Shown: in pieces, positions 62,001 to 64,000 of the stretch
How the letters are laid out: every line of letters starts with the position of its first letter
Position numbering within the stretch: position 1 is the stretch's first letter
Source: Solanum dulcamara
Lineage: Eukaryota > Streptophyta > Magnoliopsida > Solanales > Solanaceae
DNA length: 64,000 nt
NCBI RefSeq assembly: GCF_947179165.1
Contig: NC_077239.1
Span: 1,984,001-2,048,000, forward strand
Direction: 5' to 3'
The notes under the pieces: model-generated
What the model was told of the DNA's origin: nothing
The model's input: the letters and a program-made list of their open reading frames with translations, nothing else
Database searches by the model: none
Translations under genes and position numbers: made by a program

Positions 62001-64000
62001 GAATCACTTATTAACAATTTATTCTTACTCACCAACCACTTCAGTTTTCAGCTTGCATGATTGTTATTTCTTTTTTCCCAATACTAGGACCATTATGTAA
62101 GATTGTTTCAACTTAGTGGTCAAGTCATTTTTTGGCAACCCCTTTGTAATGATAGCTATTTAATTTGAATTTGTTTTGTGTGATTTTCTTATATCATATC
62201 AGGTGCGGATAAACCAAAGATTTGTGGAAAATATATGCACGAGGCATAGTGTTATGATTGGTAGTGCTATTGCGAACATAAAGAAGGATCTTCTTAGCCA
62301 GCCTCTCCAACTACTTTCTGGTCTTGATATATTAGGCAATGCAAGTAGCGCACTTGGACACATGAGTAAAGGTGTTGCTGCATTGTCAATGGATAAGAAA
62401 TTTATTCAAAGTCGGCAGAAACAGGTTCACCAATGTCTAACTTTTCTCTCAACTGTTTTCTATTTTCTTGCCTGTATTTTCTTTGTGAATTTTGCAAAAA
62501 ATGCATGGAACTTCATCTCTCGGATGGCAATATAGTACCAAAAGACGTTCTAGCTTTTGGAAATATTGTTCAAAAACAGGAAGGTGTAGGAATAAGAGAA
62601 TGCCGCAATTGAACTATGATCAATGAGATGGTGCATAAAAACTTAACGTGTTATTTAGAAGGGTTCTTTTTGTATGACTTTCTTTTCAGAAACTTCTTTA
62701 ATCTTTTTGCTGCCCAGTTACTGAATAACAATAATGTATTCGATCATGGATTTACAGCTCATGTAAAATTGCTAATATTTAGAACACGTAAATCTTTTTT
62801 TTAACCATATCTGTAATGTGCATGTTGAACCGTAGAAAAACAGGAATCTGTAGCCTGTAGGAACAAGAATATGATACCAATGAACTCTGATCAATGGTGC
62901 ACCACAACTTAACATGTTATTTAGCAGGGCTCTTTTTATATGATTTTCCTCAGTCAAACTTCTTTAATATTTTCACTCCAGTTACTGAAGAGGAATGAAT
63001 GGGATTAGTTCATTGATTTACAAATCGTGTAAAATTGCTGAAACTTAGAAAATCTAAATCTTCATTTTTACCCACAGATATATAGGGTCCATTAAAATGC
63101 TCCCAAGGTAAAATGCACTCCGCCTTGTAATTATGGGAGACTACACAATCTTTGTGTAGCTAAATTTTATATATACAAATATGTTACCTTTCTCAATATG
63201 AAAAAATCTTCGTTTTTACCTTTTCTGTAATGTACATAATTTCCTCTTTATGACATGGTTTGGGCATGTGAAAAAGAGATGCGCAGATGCTCCAGCGAGG
63301 AGGTGCGAGAGTTTGGATATAATGGGTACGAGGAGAGGGGTAAAGGTAGGCCGAAAAAGTACTACAGAGAGGTAATTAGACAAGACATGGTGCAGCTTCA
63401 ACTTACCGAGGACATGGCCTTAGATACAAGGGTGTGAAGGTCACGAATTAGGGTAGAAGTTTAGTAGGTAGTGGAATGTTGTCTTTCTTCTCAGCGGGTT
63501 TAGGTTTGGTGGTGTTTTTCGTAGTATTTTATTCCTGTAGTGTCTTTCTATTGATTTCTATCACCATCTGTTGTTTATGGTGTTCTGGTTATTGCACTAT
63601 TTTATTGTTACTGTTTTCATATTAGTTGCTATATTTTCGTCATTGTCGTTTCTCTTTCCATACTTACTTTGTTTGTTGTACTCGAGCCGAGGGTCCTTGG
63701 AAAACTGCCTCTCTACCTCCATGAGGTAGTGGTAAGGCTTGCGTACACTCTGCCCTCCTCAGACCCCACTTGTTGGATTTGACTGGGTATGTTGTTGTTG
63801 ACATGGTAACACTTCCAAATAATGTCAATTTGCTCCTAAATGTTATGTTACTACATTATAGTTACATCTATGTTGCTGAAATTTCAATTCTGTTTGGTAT
63901 TCATTCTCTCTGGTCCATTCTTTTGTTTCAGGAAAGCAAAGGTGTGGAAGACTTTGGTGATGTTATTAGAGAAGGTGGAGGAGCATTTGCAAAGGGTCTC
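1176..64000 (+). CDS. VPS13: VPS13-family bridge-like lipid-transfer protein, partial at both ends, 54 exons
   Basis: VPS13 proteins form a hydrophobic groove that moves phospholipids between membranes at contact sites. Exons: 1176-1279, 1456-1573, 4439-4540, 4701-4901, 5675-5832, 10923-11081, 13011-13103, 13261-13606, 17191-17304, 20597-20692, 20792-20859, 25053-25173, 25247-25456, 25583-25810, 25894-26003, 26118-26214, 33126-33224, 33327-33467, 33619-33687, 36097-36507, 36616-36939, 37110-37241, 38125-38238, 38367-38551, 40840-40948, 41027-41170, 41471-41746, 41956-42573, 42774-42986, 44692-44795, 45227-45522, 45610-45694, 46762-47457, 47557-47875, 48041-48199, 48284-48447, 48551-48728, 48808-49077, 49168-49374, 49731-49785, 51256-51386, 51598-52080, 52154-52972, 53135-53211, 57516-57966, 58040-58126, 59191-59343, 59431-59615, 60399-60932, 61055-61232, 61334-61476, 61560-61686, 62203-62424, 63932 to edge. 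All introns are GT-AG and phases agree throughout, giving 3,784 codons. A PH domain inside the rod matches the large plant VPS13M type better than the SHRUBBY type. Paralogue assignment is from memory. Start codon and stop lie outside the window. Confidence 0.95.
1979..2828. mobile_element. hAT-like non-autonomous transposon (MITE), 850 bp
   Basis: The ends are inverted: CAGTGTTTTAAAAGGCG on the left, and the reverse complement of CAGTGTTTTAAAAAATG on the right. A perfect 8-bp duplication CGTGAATC flanks it (1971-1978 and 2829-2836), as expected for hAT insertions. Subterminal GGCG/GGCGT-rich blocks near both ends surround an AT-rich centre. No transposase frame is present. Confidence 0.88.
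2965..3440 (-). mobile_element. L1-like LINE remnant, minus strand
   Basis: The reverse complement of about 3190-3270 reads [16 protein letters not shown], the zf-RVT end of an L1-type polymerase, matching the relic near 55.7 kb. A T run at 2968-2977 is the copied poly-A tail. The 5' boundary is unclear. Confidence 0.6.
3500..4390 (+). mobile_element. L1-like LINE remnant, plus strand
   Basis: From about 3555 the plus strand reads [19 protein letters not shown], homologous to the relic at 15.2-16.5 kb. Later it gives [18 protein letters not shown], the Cys-x-x-Cys zf-RVT motif. Several stops and frame changes show decay. An A-rich tail (about 4375-4393) ends 45 bp before exon 3, so the element abuts the 3' splice site. 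Confidence 0.7.
4439..5832 (+). CDS. VPS13: VPS13 exons 3-5: extended chorein region
   Basis: Exons 4439-4540, 4701-4901 and 5675-5832 encode residues 75-228. Recognisable stretches are the [10 protein letters not shown] motif, the [14 protein letters not shown] segment and the [20 protein letters not shown] segment, where the double Trp followed by Arg-Tyr is typical of the VPS13 N-terminal rod. The last exon ends in phase 2 and is completed across a 5.1-kb intron. The intron before exon 3 (1574-4438) holds a hAT MITE and two LINE remnants in opposite orientation. Confidence 0.93.
4902..5674 (+). other. Intron 4-5, no repeat recognised
   Basis: A 773-nt intron. Pyrimidine-rich on the plus strand, with no mobile-element ends or coding motif seen. 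Confidence 0.6.
6020..6700 (-). mobile_element. L1-like LINE remnant interrupted by an RTE LINE end
   Basis: The minus strand around 6085-6125 reads [17 protein letters not shown], the L1 zf-RVT end, and on the other side of the younger insertion (about 6540-6600) it reads NHLFLDLP, the expected upstream part. The T run at 6029-6039 is the tail. The element is split by 6261-6507. Confidence 0.68.
6261..6507 (+). mobile_element. RTE-clade LINE 3' fragment with TTG tail
   Basis: The last 110 bp carry the tail common to TS SINEs and RTE LINEs: the block CTCTACCTTCATGAGGTAGT, then GGGATTTCACTGGGTATG and TTG repeats. An 18-bp duplication TTGTGAAATAGTAGGGAA flanks it (6243-6260 and 6508-6525). Severely 5'-truncated, no coding sequence. 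Confidence 0.85.
6700..8310 (+). other. Intron 5 segment without a recognised feature
   Basis: AT-rich intronic sequence. A purine-rich part (7170-7750) holds short open frames without family motifs. I see no terminal repeats or tails. Confidence 0.5.
8321..9437 (+). mobile_element. RTE-clade LINE, 5'-truncated inside the reverse transcriptase
   Basis: It starts at the catalytic palm: [20 protein letters not shown] and [16 protein letters not shown], then [20 protein letters not shown], then the C-terminal [10 protein letters not shown]. The FxDD position is degenerate (Val-Ile-Gly-Asp), and the frame breaks around 8571 and 8928. The tail after 9300 has the shared block and TTG repeats. A 10-bp duplication TAATATAAAG flanks it (8311-8320 and 9438-9447). 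Confidence 0.85.
9830..10712. mobile_element. Harbinger-like MITE, 883 bp
   Basis: Imperfect inverted ends GGGGTCGTTTGGT and ACTAAATGACCCC are flanked by TAA on both sides (9827-9829 and 10713-10715), the target preference of PIF/Harbinger elements. A subterminal palindrome around TTATCCCGGGATTA (9929 on) is visible. The centre is AT-rich, with no open frame. Confidence 0.75.
10923..13606 (+). CDS. VPS13: VPS13 exons 6-8: N-terminal rod, RRRY/KEAAEQR region
   Basis: Exons 10923-11081, 13011-13103 and 13261-13606 encode residues 228-427. Exon 6 gives [17 protein letters not shown] and ends in [13 protein letters not shown]. Exon 7 gives [19 protein letters not shown] and SWFSFSW, and exon 8 continues with an acidic [12 protein letters not shown] stretch and [17 protein letters not shown]. 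This order of a basic helix, a Trp-Phe turn and an acidic linker is what I recall for plant VPS13 orthologues. An L1 remnant (about 11450-12670) occupies most of the intron between exons 6 and 7. Exon 8 ends with the normal donor CAG/GT. Confidence 0.92.
11450..12670 (+). mobile_element. Decayed L1-like LINE remnant
   Basis: Near 12300-12350 the plus strand reads [14 protein letters not shown], the zf-RVT His/Cys pattern of L1-type polymerases, followed by an eroded C-terminal frame at 12391-12666. The boundaries are not clear and stops are frequent. Confidence 0.5.
13912..14809. mobile_element. Harbinger-like MITE, 898 bp
   Basis: Inverted ends GACCATCTCCAACCC and GGGTTGGAGATGCCC are flanked by TAA (13909-13911 and 14810-14812). 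Internal copies of the CTCTATTTTACTCTCTA block repeat three times near the left end (13927-14070) and in inverse near the right end. AT-rich centre, no transposase. Confidence 0.75.
14813..15153 (+). other. Intron 8 spacer, nothing recognised
   Basis: Sequence between a MITE and an L1 insertion. No repeat or coding motif seen. Confidence 0.55.
15164..16553 (-). mobile_element. L1-like LINE, 5'-truncated, minus strand
   Basis: The minus strand encodes the end of an L1 polymerase: [20 protein letters not shown] (16267-16326), [20 protein letters not shown] (about 15905-15970), [14 protein letters not shown] (zf-RVT), then [18 protein letters not shown] at the C-terminus. A T run at 15164-15174 is the reversed poly-A tail. 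A perfect 10-bp duplication CTAATGTAGA flanks it (15154-15163, 16554-16563). Frame shifts are present near 15590 and 16040. Confidence 0.88.
16564..17190 (+). other. Intron 8 end, nothing recognised
   Basis: No mobile-element ends or coding motifs. The last 30 bp form the pyrimidine tract and AG acceptor for exon 9. Confidence 0.55.
17191..20859 (+). CDS. VPS13: VPS13 exons 9-11: rod segment with charged helix
   Basis: Three short exons (17191-17304, 20597-20692, 20792-20859) encode residues 428-520. Exon 9 reads [15 protein letters not shown] and ends [10 protein letters not shown]. Exons 10-11 form a predicted amphipathic helical stretch ([14 protein letters not shown], then [14 protein letters not shown]). 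The pair of exons 10 and 11 is separated by only 99 nt. The exons flanking a 3.3-kb intron (17305-20596) are both phase 0. That intron contains SINEs, an L1 remnant and a TRIM. Confidence 0.9.
17780..17880 (+). mobile_element. SINE 3' part (SolS type)
   Basis: The block GGAATTAGTCGAGGTGCGTG followed by AAGCTGGCCTGAACACCAC and an A-rich tail is the 3' half of a tRNA-derived Solanaceae SINE. Flanking copies of AAGAAGAATGG (about 17771 and 17886) are a likely target duplication. Confidence 0.6.
18247..18380 (-). mobile_element. TS SINE or RTE LINE end, minus strand
   Basis: Reads in reverse: the AACAACACCACCACCATACCC start is the reversed TTG tail, then GTGGGGTCTGG and the reversed palindromic block CTTAGGAGGTAGAGAGGCTG. 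No clear target duplication. Confidence 0.7.
18500..19448 (-). mobile_element. L1-like LINE remnant, minus strand
   Basis: The minus strand from about 19100 down reads [20 protein letters not shown], followed by Asn-Lys-Trp-Ile-Trp: the plant L1 pattern between reverse transcriptase and zf-RVT. Further on it reads [19 protein letters not shown] (about 18830-18770). Stops interrupt the frame and ends are unclear. Confidence 0.65.
19449..19762 (-). mobile_element. TRIM (miniature LTR) element, minus strand
   Basis: Two diverged direct repeats of about 120 bp (19449-19560 and 19642-19762) begin with TAAAGAAATG and contain CTAACTCAACCTCC-like and CATCCCTAGCCG blocks. Just before the right copy, TCTGATACAA is the reverse of an initiator-Met tRNA primer site. 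The left repeat is damaged at its inner end. Confidence 0.72.
20391..20540 (+). mobile_element. SINE of the Au-related type, internally deleted
   Basis: Starts GGTGAGCCTTGGAG and ends with GAACCGGGCTGCCCC. The middle has CTTCCCCGGACCCTACTAAC. The box B region is disrupted. Lies 56 bp before exon 10. Confidence 0.65.
20860..21700 (+). other. Intron 11 start, nothing recognised
   Basis: No repeat family or coding motif recognised. Short open frames lack known motifs. Confidence 0.5.
21704..21890 (+). mobile_element. Au SINE, near full length
   Basis: Starts GGGGAGCCTTGGAGTAACTG (box A region), has box B in GGTCACGGGTTCAAGCC (about 21751-21767), then CCCTTCCCCGGACCCC and ends GCACCGGGCTGCCC plus a 10-T run. 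This is the poly-T-ending Au family, known from several angiosperm groups. Confidence 0.85.
22253..23325. mobile_element. hAT-like MITE carrying a nested LINE end, 1073 bp
   Basis: Ends CAGTGTTATCAAAGGCG and CGCTTTTGACAACACTG are inverted, with GGCGAAAAGCGC-like subterminal repeats on both sides. A perfect 8-bp duplication GACATACC flanks it (22245-22252 and 23326-23333). The central 0.7 kb is an RTE LINE fragment, so the original MITE was about 350 bp. Confidence 0.87.
22450..23170 (+). mobile_element. RTE-clade LINE 3' end inside a hAT-like MITE
   Basis: Encodes [20 protein letters not shown], then [20 protein letters not shown] and [17 protein letters not shown], the RTE polymerase C-terminus. 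The 3' untranslated part (22930-23140) has the shared tail block and TTG repeats that drift into TGG at 23158-23170. No clear target duplication. Confidence 0.82.
23334..24300 (+). other. Intron 11 segment, unassigned
   Basis: Contains overlapping open frames on both strands at 23554-24013, none with a recognised motif. May be a decayed mobile element. Confidence 0.4.
24330..24412 (+). mobile_element. TS/RTE tail fragment
   Basis: GGGATAAGGCTGCGGACACA, then CACCCTTCCCAGGC, GGGATTACATTGGGTATG and TTG repeats. Only the last 80 bp are recognisable. Confidence 0.6.
24413..25052 (+). other. Intron 11 end, nothing recognised
   Basis: No mobile-element ends seen. The final 12 nt are the T-rich tract and AG acceptor of exon 12. 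Confidence 0.5.
25053..25810 (+). CDS. VPS13: VPS13 exons 12-14: repeating beta-groove segment before the PH domain
   Basis: Exons 25053-25173, 25247-25456 and 25583-25810 encode residues 520-706. Exon 12 carries [16 protein letters not shown] and [13 protein letters not shown], which is the recurring beta-groove pattern of VPS13 (a polar strand followed by LDLG-type strands). Exon 13 is Cys-rich, with seven Cys in 70 residues. Exon 14 carries [20 protein letters not shown] and a proline-rich exit before the PH domain. Introns here are short (73 and 126 nt), so this block is compact and free of insertions. Confidence 0.92.
25894..33224 (+). CDS. VPS13: VPS13 exons 15-17: pleckstrin homology (PH) domain split by a 6.9-kb intron
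   Basis: Exons 25894-26003, 26118-26214 and 33126-33224 encode residues 707-808. The order [60 protein letters not shown] matches a PH fold: two early strands, a middle strand, and a final helix carrying the conserved Trp (TW in exon 17). PH domains bind phosphoinositides or protein partners and may target the bridge to one membrane. The domain is interrupted between residues corresponding to exons 16 and 17 by intron 26215-33125, which holds a Copia relic and a nested TRIM, solo LTR and LINE. Correct splicing over that intron is needed for an intact PH domain. Confidence 0.9.
26595..28243 (-). mobile_element. Internally deleted Copia-type LTR retrotransposon, minus strand
   Basis: LTRs at 26595-26806 (212 bp) and 28008-28243 (236 bp) start TGTGAGAAATATTG and end CCTATTCTAACA on the plus strand. 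Beside the right LTR, CTAATACCA is the reversed initiator-Met primer site. Beside the left LTR, CTCCCCTCAAGC is the reversed polypurine tract. Next to it the minus strand encodes [15 protein letters not shown], the Copia RNase H end. TACAT and TGCAT flank it (one mismatch). No gag or polymerase remains. Confidence 0.88.
27310..27900. repeat. Tandem repeats in the Copia leader, two unit types
   Basis: One unit type carries TATGGGTAGGGTCGGAATG-like sequence with GGCACGA (27340-27520). The other, about 53 bp long, carries GATGGCACGGTGCTACACAA followed by GATATGAGAAAGTAGTCACC and occurs about eight times with variation (27535-27895). Confidence 0.75.
28249..29017 (+). other. Intron 16 spacer, nothing recognised
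   Basis: AT-rich sequence between the Copia relic and a TRIM. No repeat ends or coding motif recognised. Confidence 0.5.
29845..30870. repeat. Dispersed CGTACCCGGCCC / GACTCGGTGA units within the solo LTR
   Basis: Variants of CGTACCCGACC or CGTACCCGGCCC followed within about 20 bp by GGGCTCGGTGA or GGGACTCGGTGA recur near 29855, 29950, 30015, 30070, 30770 and 30835. Interspersed segments also repeat (TTACATACCTTGTG-like text at 30700-30970). Confidence 0.65.
31925..32130 (-). promoter_or_regulatory. Candidate LTR promoter: TATA box and tandem CACGTG boxes
   Basis: On the minus strand, CACGTG cores occur at about 32122, 32096, 32004 and 31957, with a related ACATGT at 31982. Three are within 26-bp direct repeats (GTGACACGTGTCAAACCCTA and variants, 31952-32015). 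They precede TATATATATG (about 31936-31927). A CT/GA-rich leader and a GGTAAGTC donor-like site (about 31818) follow on that strand. Confidence 0.5.
32567..32761 (+). mobile_element. RTE LINE 3' fragment nested in the TRIM LTR
   Basis: Shared tail block CTCTATCTCCATGAGGTAGT, then GGGATTTCACTGGGTATG and TTG repeats. Flanked by a perfect 20-bp duplication TTAAATGATCTTGGGTGATC (32547-32566 and 32762-32781). Confidence 0.88.
33052..33125 (+). promoter_or_regulatory. Duplicated 3' splice site before exon 17
   Basis: CTTCATTAGGTTCTG occurs twice, with AG at 33067-33068 and at 33124-33125. The second gives the reading frame used here. The first would add 57 nt in frame but ends with a TAG just before the normal exon. 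Confidence 0.7.
33327..33687 (+). CDS. VPS13: VPS13 exons 18-19: rod segment after the PH domain
   Basis: Exons 33327-33467 and 33619-33687 encode residues 809-878. The proline-rich start [17 protein letters not shown] is followed by [16 protein letters not shown], a groove-type strand. Exon 19 is [20 protein letters not shown]. Both are phase 0 at both ends, so skipping either would keep the frame. The next intron (33688-36096) is 2.4 kb and contains an RTE LINE end. Confidence 0.9.
33688..35247 (+). other. Intron 19 segment, unassigned
   Basis: At 34320-34720 there is a stretch that reads like eroded coding sequence on the plus strand, with no family I recognise. The rest is AT-rich intron. 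Confidence 0.4.
35261..35809 (+). mobile_element. RTE-clade LINE 3' end
   Basis: Encodes [20 protein letters not shown], then [15 protein letters not shown], with a frameshift, then [20 protein letters not shown] and the TTG tail. Flanks AACTCTATTGTAT (35248-35260) and AACTGTATTGTAT (35810-35822) differ by one base. Confidence 0.85.
36097..37241 (+). CDS. VPS13: VPS13 exons 20-22: rod segment with acidic Ser/Asp-rich linker
   Basis: Exons 36097-36507, 36616-36939 and 37110-37241 encode residues 879-1167. Exon 20 starts with a groove strand ([15 protein letters not shown]) and then turns into an acidic, probably disordered linker containing [13 protein letters not shown] (36292-36330) and [14 protein letters not shown] (from about 36400). 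These two stretches resemble FFAT motifs, the short linear motifs that bind ER-resident VAP proteins, although neither is canonical. Exons 21-22 return to strand-rich sequence ([44 protein letters not shown]). Confidence 0.92.
37458..37800 (+). mobile_element. TRIM element, plus strand
   Basis: Direct repeats 37458-37576 and 37679-37800 share TTGAAGAAGTCCCA, TATATGGCTTGGG and GAGTTAG blocks and end TTCTTTACA. The primer site TGGTATCAAAGCAGG follows the left LTR, and GTGTGAGGATGGGCG is the purine tract before the right one. The first base of the right LTR is C rather than T. No matching target duplication was found. Confidence 0.75.
37852..37986 (-). mobile_element. TS SINE or RTE LINE end, minus strand
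   Basis: Starts with reversed TTG repeats (CAACAACAACAACAACCC), then GTGGGGTCTGGGGAGGGTA and TTTCCGAAAGACCCGCGGCT. A 15-bp duplication ACTTGATTAAATATA flanks it (37837-37851 and 37987-38001). Confidence 0.86.
37997..38031. repeat. (AT)n microsatellite
   Basis: About 17 AT dinucleotides immediately after the right target duplication of the preceding element. Confidence 0.9.
38125..42986 (+). CDS. VPS13: VPS13 exons 23-29: central rod
   Basis: Exons 38125-38238, 38367-38551, 40840-40948, 41027-41170, 41471-41746, 41956-42573 and 42774-42986 encode residues 1168-1720. Repeating groove signatures are visible: the [18 protein letters not shown] segment, [18 protein letters not shown] across the exon 24/25 junction, [19 protein letters not shown], and [18 protein letters not shown]. 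The exon 24 donor was chosen at 38551/38552 because only that GT restores the QLDLGHL frame in exon 25. Exon 29 carries a second acidic Asp/Ser-rich loop ([17 protein letters not shown]). The 2.3-kb intron between exons 24 and 25 holds an L1 remnant and an unassigned open frame. Confidence 0.93.
38625..39790 (+). other. Intron 24 segment with an unassigned open frame
   Basis: A plus-strand open frame at 39152-39631 (159 codons) has no motif I recognise. It lies inside the intron, with no splice evidence linking it to VPS13. Could be part of a decayed element. Confidence 0.35.
39800..40510 (-). mobile_element. L1-like LINE remnant, minus strand
   Basis: The T run near 39800-39810 fits a reversed poly-A tail. 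The following sequence resembles the other L1 relics, for example the segment for Phe-Thr-Trp-Leu-Ala-Ala-Arg at about 40340-40370 read on the minus strand. Frames are broken. Confidence 0.5.
42987..44691 (+). other. Intron 29, no family assigned
   Basis: A 1.7-kb intron. A CCCCCTCCAACTCAAG stretch at 44384-44399 resembles a reversed polypurine tract and may mark a degraded LTR. No convincing ends. Confidence 0.4.
44692..45694 (+). CDS. VPS13: VPS13 exons 30-32: end of rod and first W-P-x-Y type repeat
   Basis: Exons 44692-44795, 45227-45522 and 45610-45694 encode residues 1721-1882. They contain [17 protein letters not shown], the strongly conserved [20 protein letters not shown], a Leu-rich [16 protein letters not shown], and [19 protein letters not shown], the first copy of the tryptophan-to-glycine pattern repeated three more times in the following exons. 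Exon 31 ends after one base of a Glu codon and exon 32 supplies the other two. This splice was required to get a continuous frame. Confidence 0.92.
45695..46761 (+). other. Intron 32, mostly unique sequence
   Basis: Holds the 52-bp tandem duplication listed separately. No mobile-element ends or coding motif recognised. Confidence 0.5.
46109..46216. repeat. 52-bp tandem duplication
   Basis: The unit starting CTATGGGCAAGTAAAGCACC and ending AGAAGATTGATCAG occurs at 46109-46160 and 46165-46216, with a single base difference (AAAG/AAAA) and a 4-bp spacer. Confidence 0.9.
46762..48199 (+). CDS. VPS13: VPS13 exons 33-35: Vps62-like repeats
   Basis: Exons 46762-47457, 47557-47875 and 48041-48199 encode residues 1882-2273. 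The repeats [36 protein letters not shown] and [18 protein letters not shown] are typical of the Vps62-like domain (Pfam Vps62), which plant VPS13 proteins carry within the protein. Exon 33 (696 nt) is the second largest exon here. Each repeat ends in a Gly-Cys or Gly-Asp-Cys turn, and linkers between repeats share SIWRLDN or SIWKVDN. The role of this domain is not established. It sits between rod and C2-like domain. Confidence 0.92.
48284..48728 (+). CDS. VPS13: VPS13 exons 36-37: linker strands before the C2-like domain
   Basis: Exons 48284-48447 and 48551-48728 encode residues 2274-2387: [36 protein letters not shown], then [20 protein letters not shown] and a charged helix ([16 protein letters not shown]). 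The WEPxxEPF motif and the [11 protein letters not shown] strand are recurrent in VPS13 proteins before the VAB region. Exon 36 ends in phase 2, completed by the first base of exon 37. Confidence 0.92.
48808..51386 (+). CDS. VPS13: VPS13 exons 38-41: C2-like domain
   Basis: Exons 48808-49077, 49168-49374, 49731-49785 and 51256-51386 encode residues 2388-2608. The block begins with a groove segment ([27 protein letters not shown]) and then a C2-like module: [31 protein letters not shown], a loop with the Ser-Ala-Arg-Thr-Lys-Cys-Val motif, [35 protein letters not shown] and [10 protein letters not shown]. These map onto strands 1-8 of a C2 fold. Exon 40 is only 55 nt and lies between introns of 356 and 1470 nt, the larger one loaded with repeats, so it is a candidate for skipping. 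Skipping would shift the frame. Confidence 0.9.
49375..49730 (+). other. Intron 39, nothing recognised
   Basis: A 356-nt intron without mobile-element signatures. Confidence 0.6.
49915..50885. mobile_element. Probable DNA transposon with CCA-rich centre and nested SINE
   Basis: Left part has repeats of TCTTAATC and TTCAGTCC, with CTCGTTTGTTTG at the start. Right part has the same type in inverse (ATTCAGATTCAGAC, GATTCAGACAATCTTAATG). The centre 50090-50520 is rich in CCACCACCA. I could not fix the ends or a target duplication. Confidence 0.4.
50593..50770 (+). mobile_element. Au SINE copy
   Basis: Same family as at 21704-21890: GAGTCTTGGAGTAACTAG, CAGGAGGTCACGGGTTCAAG, CATAGCGGGAGCTTAGTGCA. 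More diverged at the 3' end (GGCGGCCCC). Confidence 0.82.
50886..51255 (+). other. Intron 40 end, nothing recognised
   Basis: Ordinary AT-rich intron leading to the acceptor of exon 41. Confidence 0.55.
51598..53211 (+). CDS. VPS13: VPS13 exons 42-44: start of VAB/SHR-BD region with DysF-like motif
   Basis: Exons 51598-52080, 52154-52972 and 53135-53211 encode residues 2609-3068. Exon 43 (819 nt, the longest) starts with [18 protein letters not shown], then [18 protein letters not shown] and [12 protein letters not shown]. The Gly-Trp-Ala-Tyr-Gly and Arg-Arg-Arg-Trp-x-Arg pattern is the paired DysF (dysferlin/peroxin) signature, and it is dense in stacked Trp/Arg. Before and after are VAB-type strands ([61 protein letters not shown]), which in yeast Vps13 bind organelle-specific adaptors through conserved Asn residues. 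Confidence 0.92.
53520..53610 (+). mobile_element. SINE 3' part (SolS type), diverged
   Basis: GGTACTGGGTGGAATAGTCA, then AAGGTGCACAAGCTGGTATG, similar to the SINE at 17780-17880. The A-rich tail ends about 25 bp before the Copia relic. Confidence 0.5.
53645..55207 (+). mobile_element. Internally deleted Copia-type LTR retrotransposon, plus strand
   Basis: LTRs at 53645-53821 (177 bp) and 55018-55207 (190 bp), TGTTAGAATAGGAATAG to ATTTCTCACA. Primer site TGTTATCAGAGCC follows the left LTR. The purine tract GAGGGGGAG precedes the right. A perfect duplication ATTCC flanks it (53640-53644, 55208-55212). The interior has fragments of the Copia polymerase ([32 protein letters not shown]; later SSDQFADIS). 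Same family as 26595-28243. Confidence 0.9.
55480..56430 (-). mobile_element. L1-like LINE remnant, minus strand
   Basis: The minus strand at 55868-55599 reads [20 protein letters not shown], then [20 protein letters not shown], the zf-RVT end. At 56178-55984 it gives [19 protein letters not shown] sequence. The T run at 55486-55493 is the reversed tail. Confidence 0.75.
56525..56826 (-). mobile_element. TRIM element, minus strand
   Basis: Diverged direct repeats (left from 56525, right from about 56707) share AACTCAACCTCAAA, GGAGGCAACATTATTCCC-like and GTGGGACACTTAACA ends. Damaged in the middle, target duplication not evident. Confidence 0.65.
56827..57515 (+). other. Intron 44 end, nothing recognised
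   Basis: No mobile-element ends. Leads to the acceptor of exon 45. Confidence 0.55.
57516..59615 (+). CDS. VPS13: VPS13 exons 45-48: VAB/SHR-BD repeats
   Basis: Exons 57516-57966, 58040-58126, 59191-59343 and 59431-59615 encode residues 3068-3360. Exon 45 carries [20 protein letters not shown], the hallmark SHR-BD strand with the Trp-Ile-x-Asn turn, and later [20 protein letters not shown]. Exons 47-48 carry [17 protein letters not shown] and [16 protein letters not shown]. The conserved Asn after the first strand recurs, as in VAB repeats. This block follows the 4.3-kb intron 53212-57515, which holds the plus-strand Copia relic, an L1 remnant and a TRIM. Confidence 0.92.
58127..59190 (+). 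other. Intron 46, nothing recognised
   Basis: A 1.06-kb AT-rich intron. A few short direct repeats but no element ends. Confidence 0.5.
59616..60398 (+). other. Intron 48, nothing recognised
   Basis: No repeat or coding motif recognised. Confidence 0.55.
60399..61476 (+). CDS. VPS13: VPS13 exons 49-51: end of VAB region and following strands
   Basis: Exons 60399-60932, 61055-61232 and 61334-61476 encode residues 3361-3645. Motifs: [75 protein letters not shown], and [20 protein letters not shown]. The Ser-Phe-x-Trp-Asp/Glu and isoleucine-rich EEILYLS patterns are conserved across eukaryotic VPS13 just before the C-terminal domain. All junctions keep phase. Confidence 0.92.
61560..64000 (+). 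CDS. VPS13: VPS13 exons 52-54: VPS13_C (ATG2-C-like) domain, cut by the window edge
   Basis: Exons 61560-61686, 62203-62424 and 63932-64000 encode residues 3646-3784, where the sequence stops in frame at the window edge. The segments [42 protein letters not shown] and GGGAFAKGL follow the family pattern of an amphipathic helical domain that binds membranes or lipid droplets in other VPS13 and ATG2 proteins. Several hundred further residues are expected downstream by family length. The 1.5-kb intron before exon 54 carries an RTE LINE end. Confidence 0.92.
61687..62202 (+). other. Intron 52, nothing recognised
   Basis: No repeat family recognised. Confidence 0.55.
62425..63250 (+). other. Intron 53 start, imperfect internal duplication
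   Basis: Two related segments (about 62620-62800 and 62890-63060) share ACTTAACGTGTTATTTAG, TTACTGAATAAC-like and GATTTACAGCTCATGTAAAA-like blocks. The intron therefore contains an old tandem duplication of roughly 270 bp spacing. Confidence 0.5.
63260..63798 (+). mobile_element. RTE-clade LINE 3' end
   Basis: Starts at the TTTGGGCATGTG codons, encodes [20 protein letters not shown] and [11 protein letters not shown], then the untranslated part and the tail block CTCTACCTCCATGAGGTAGT with TTG repeats. Flanked by the 9-bp duplication TGACATGGT (63251-63259, 63799-63807). Confidence 0.86.
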
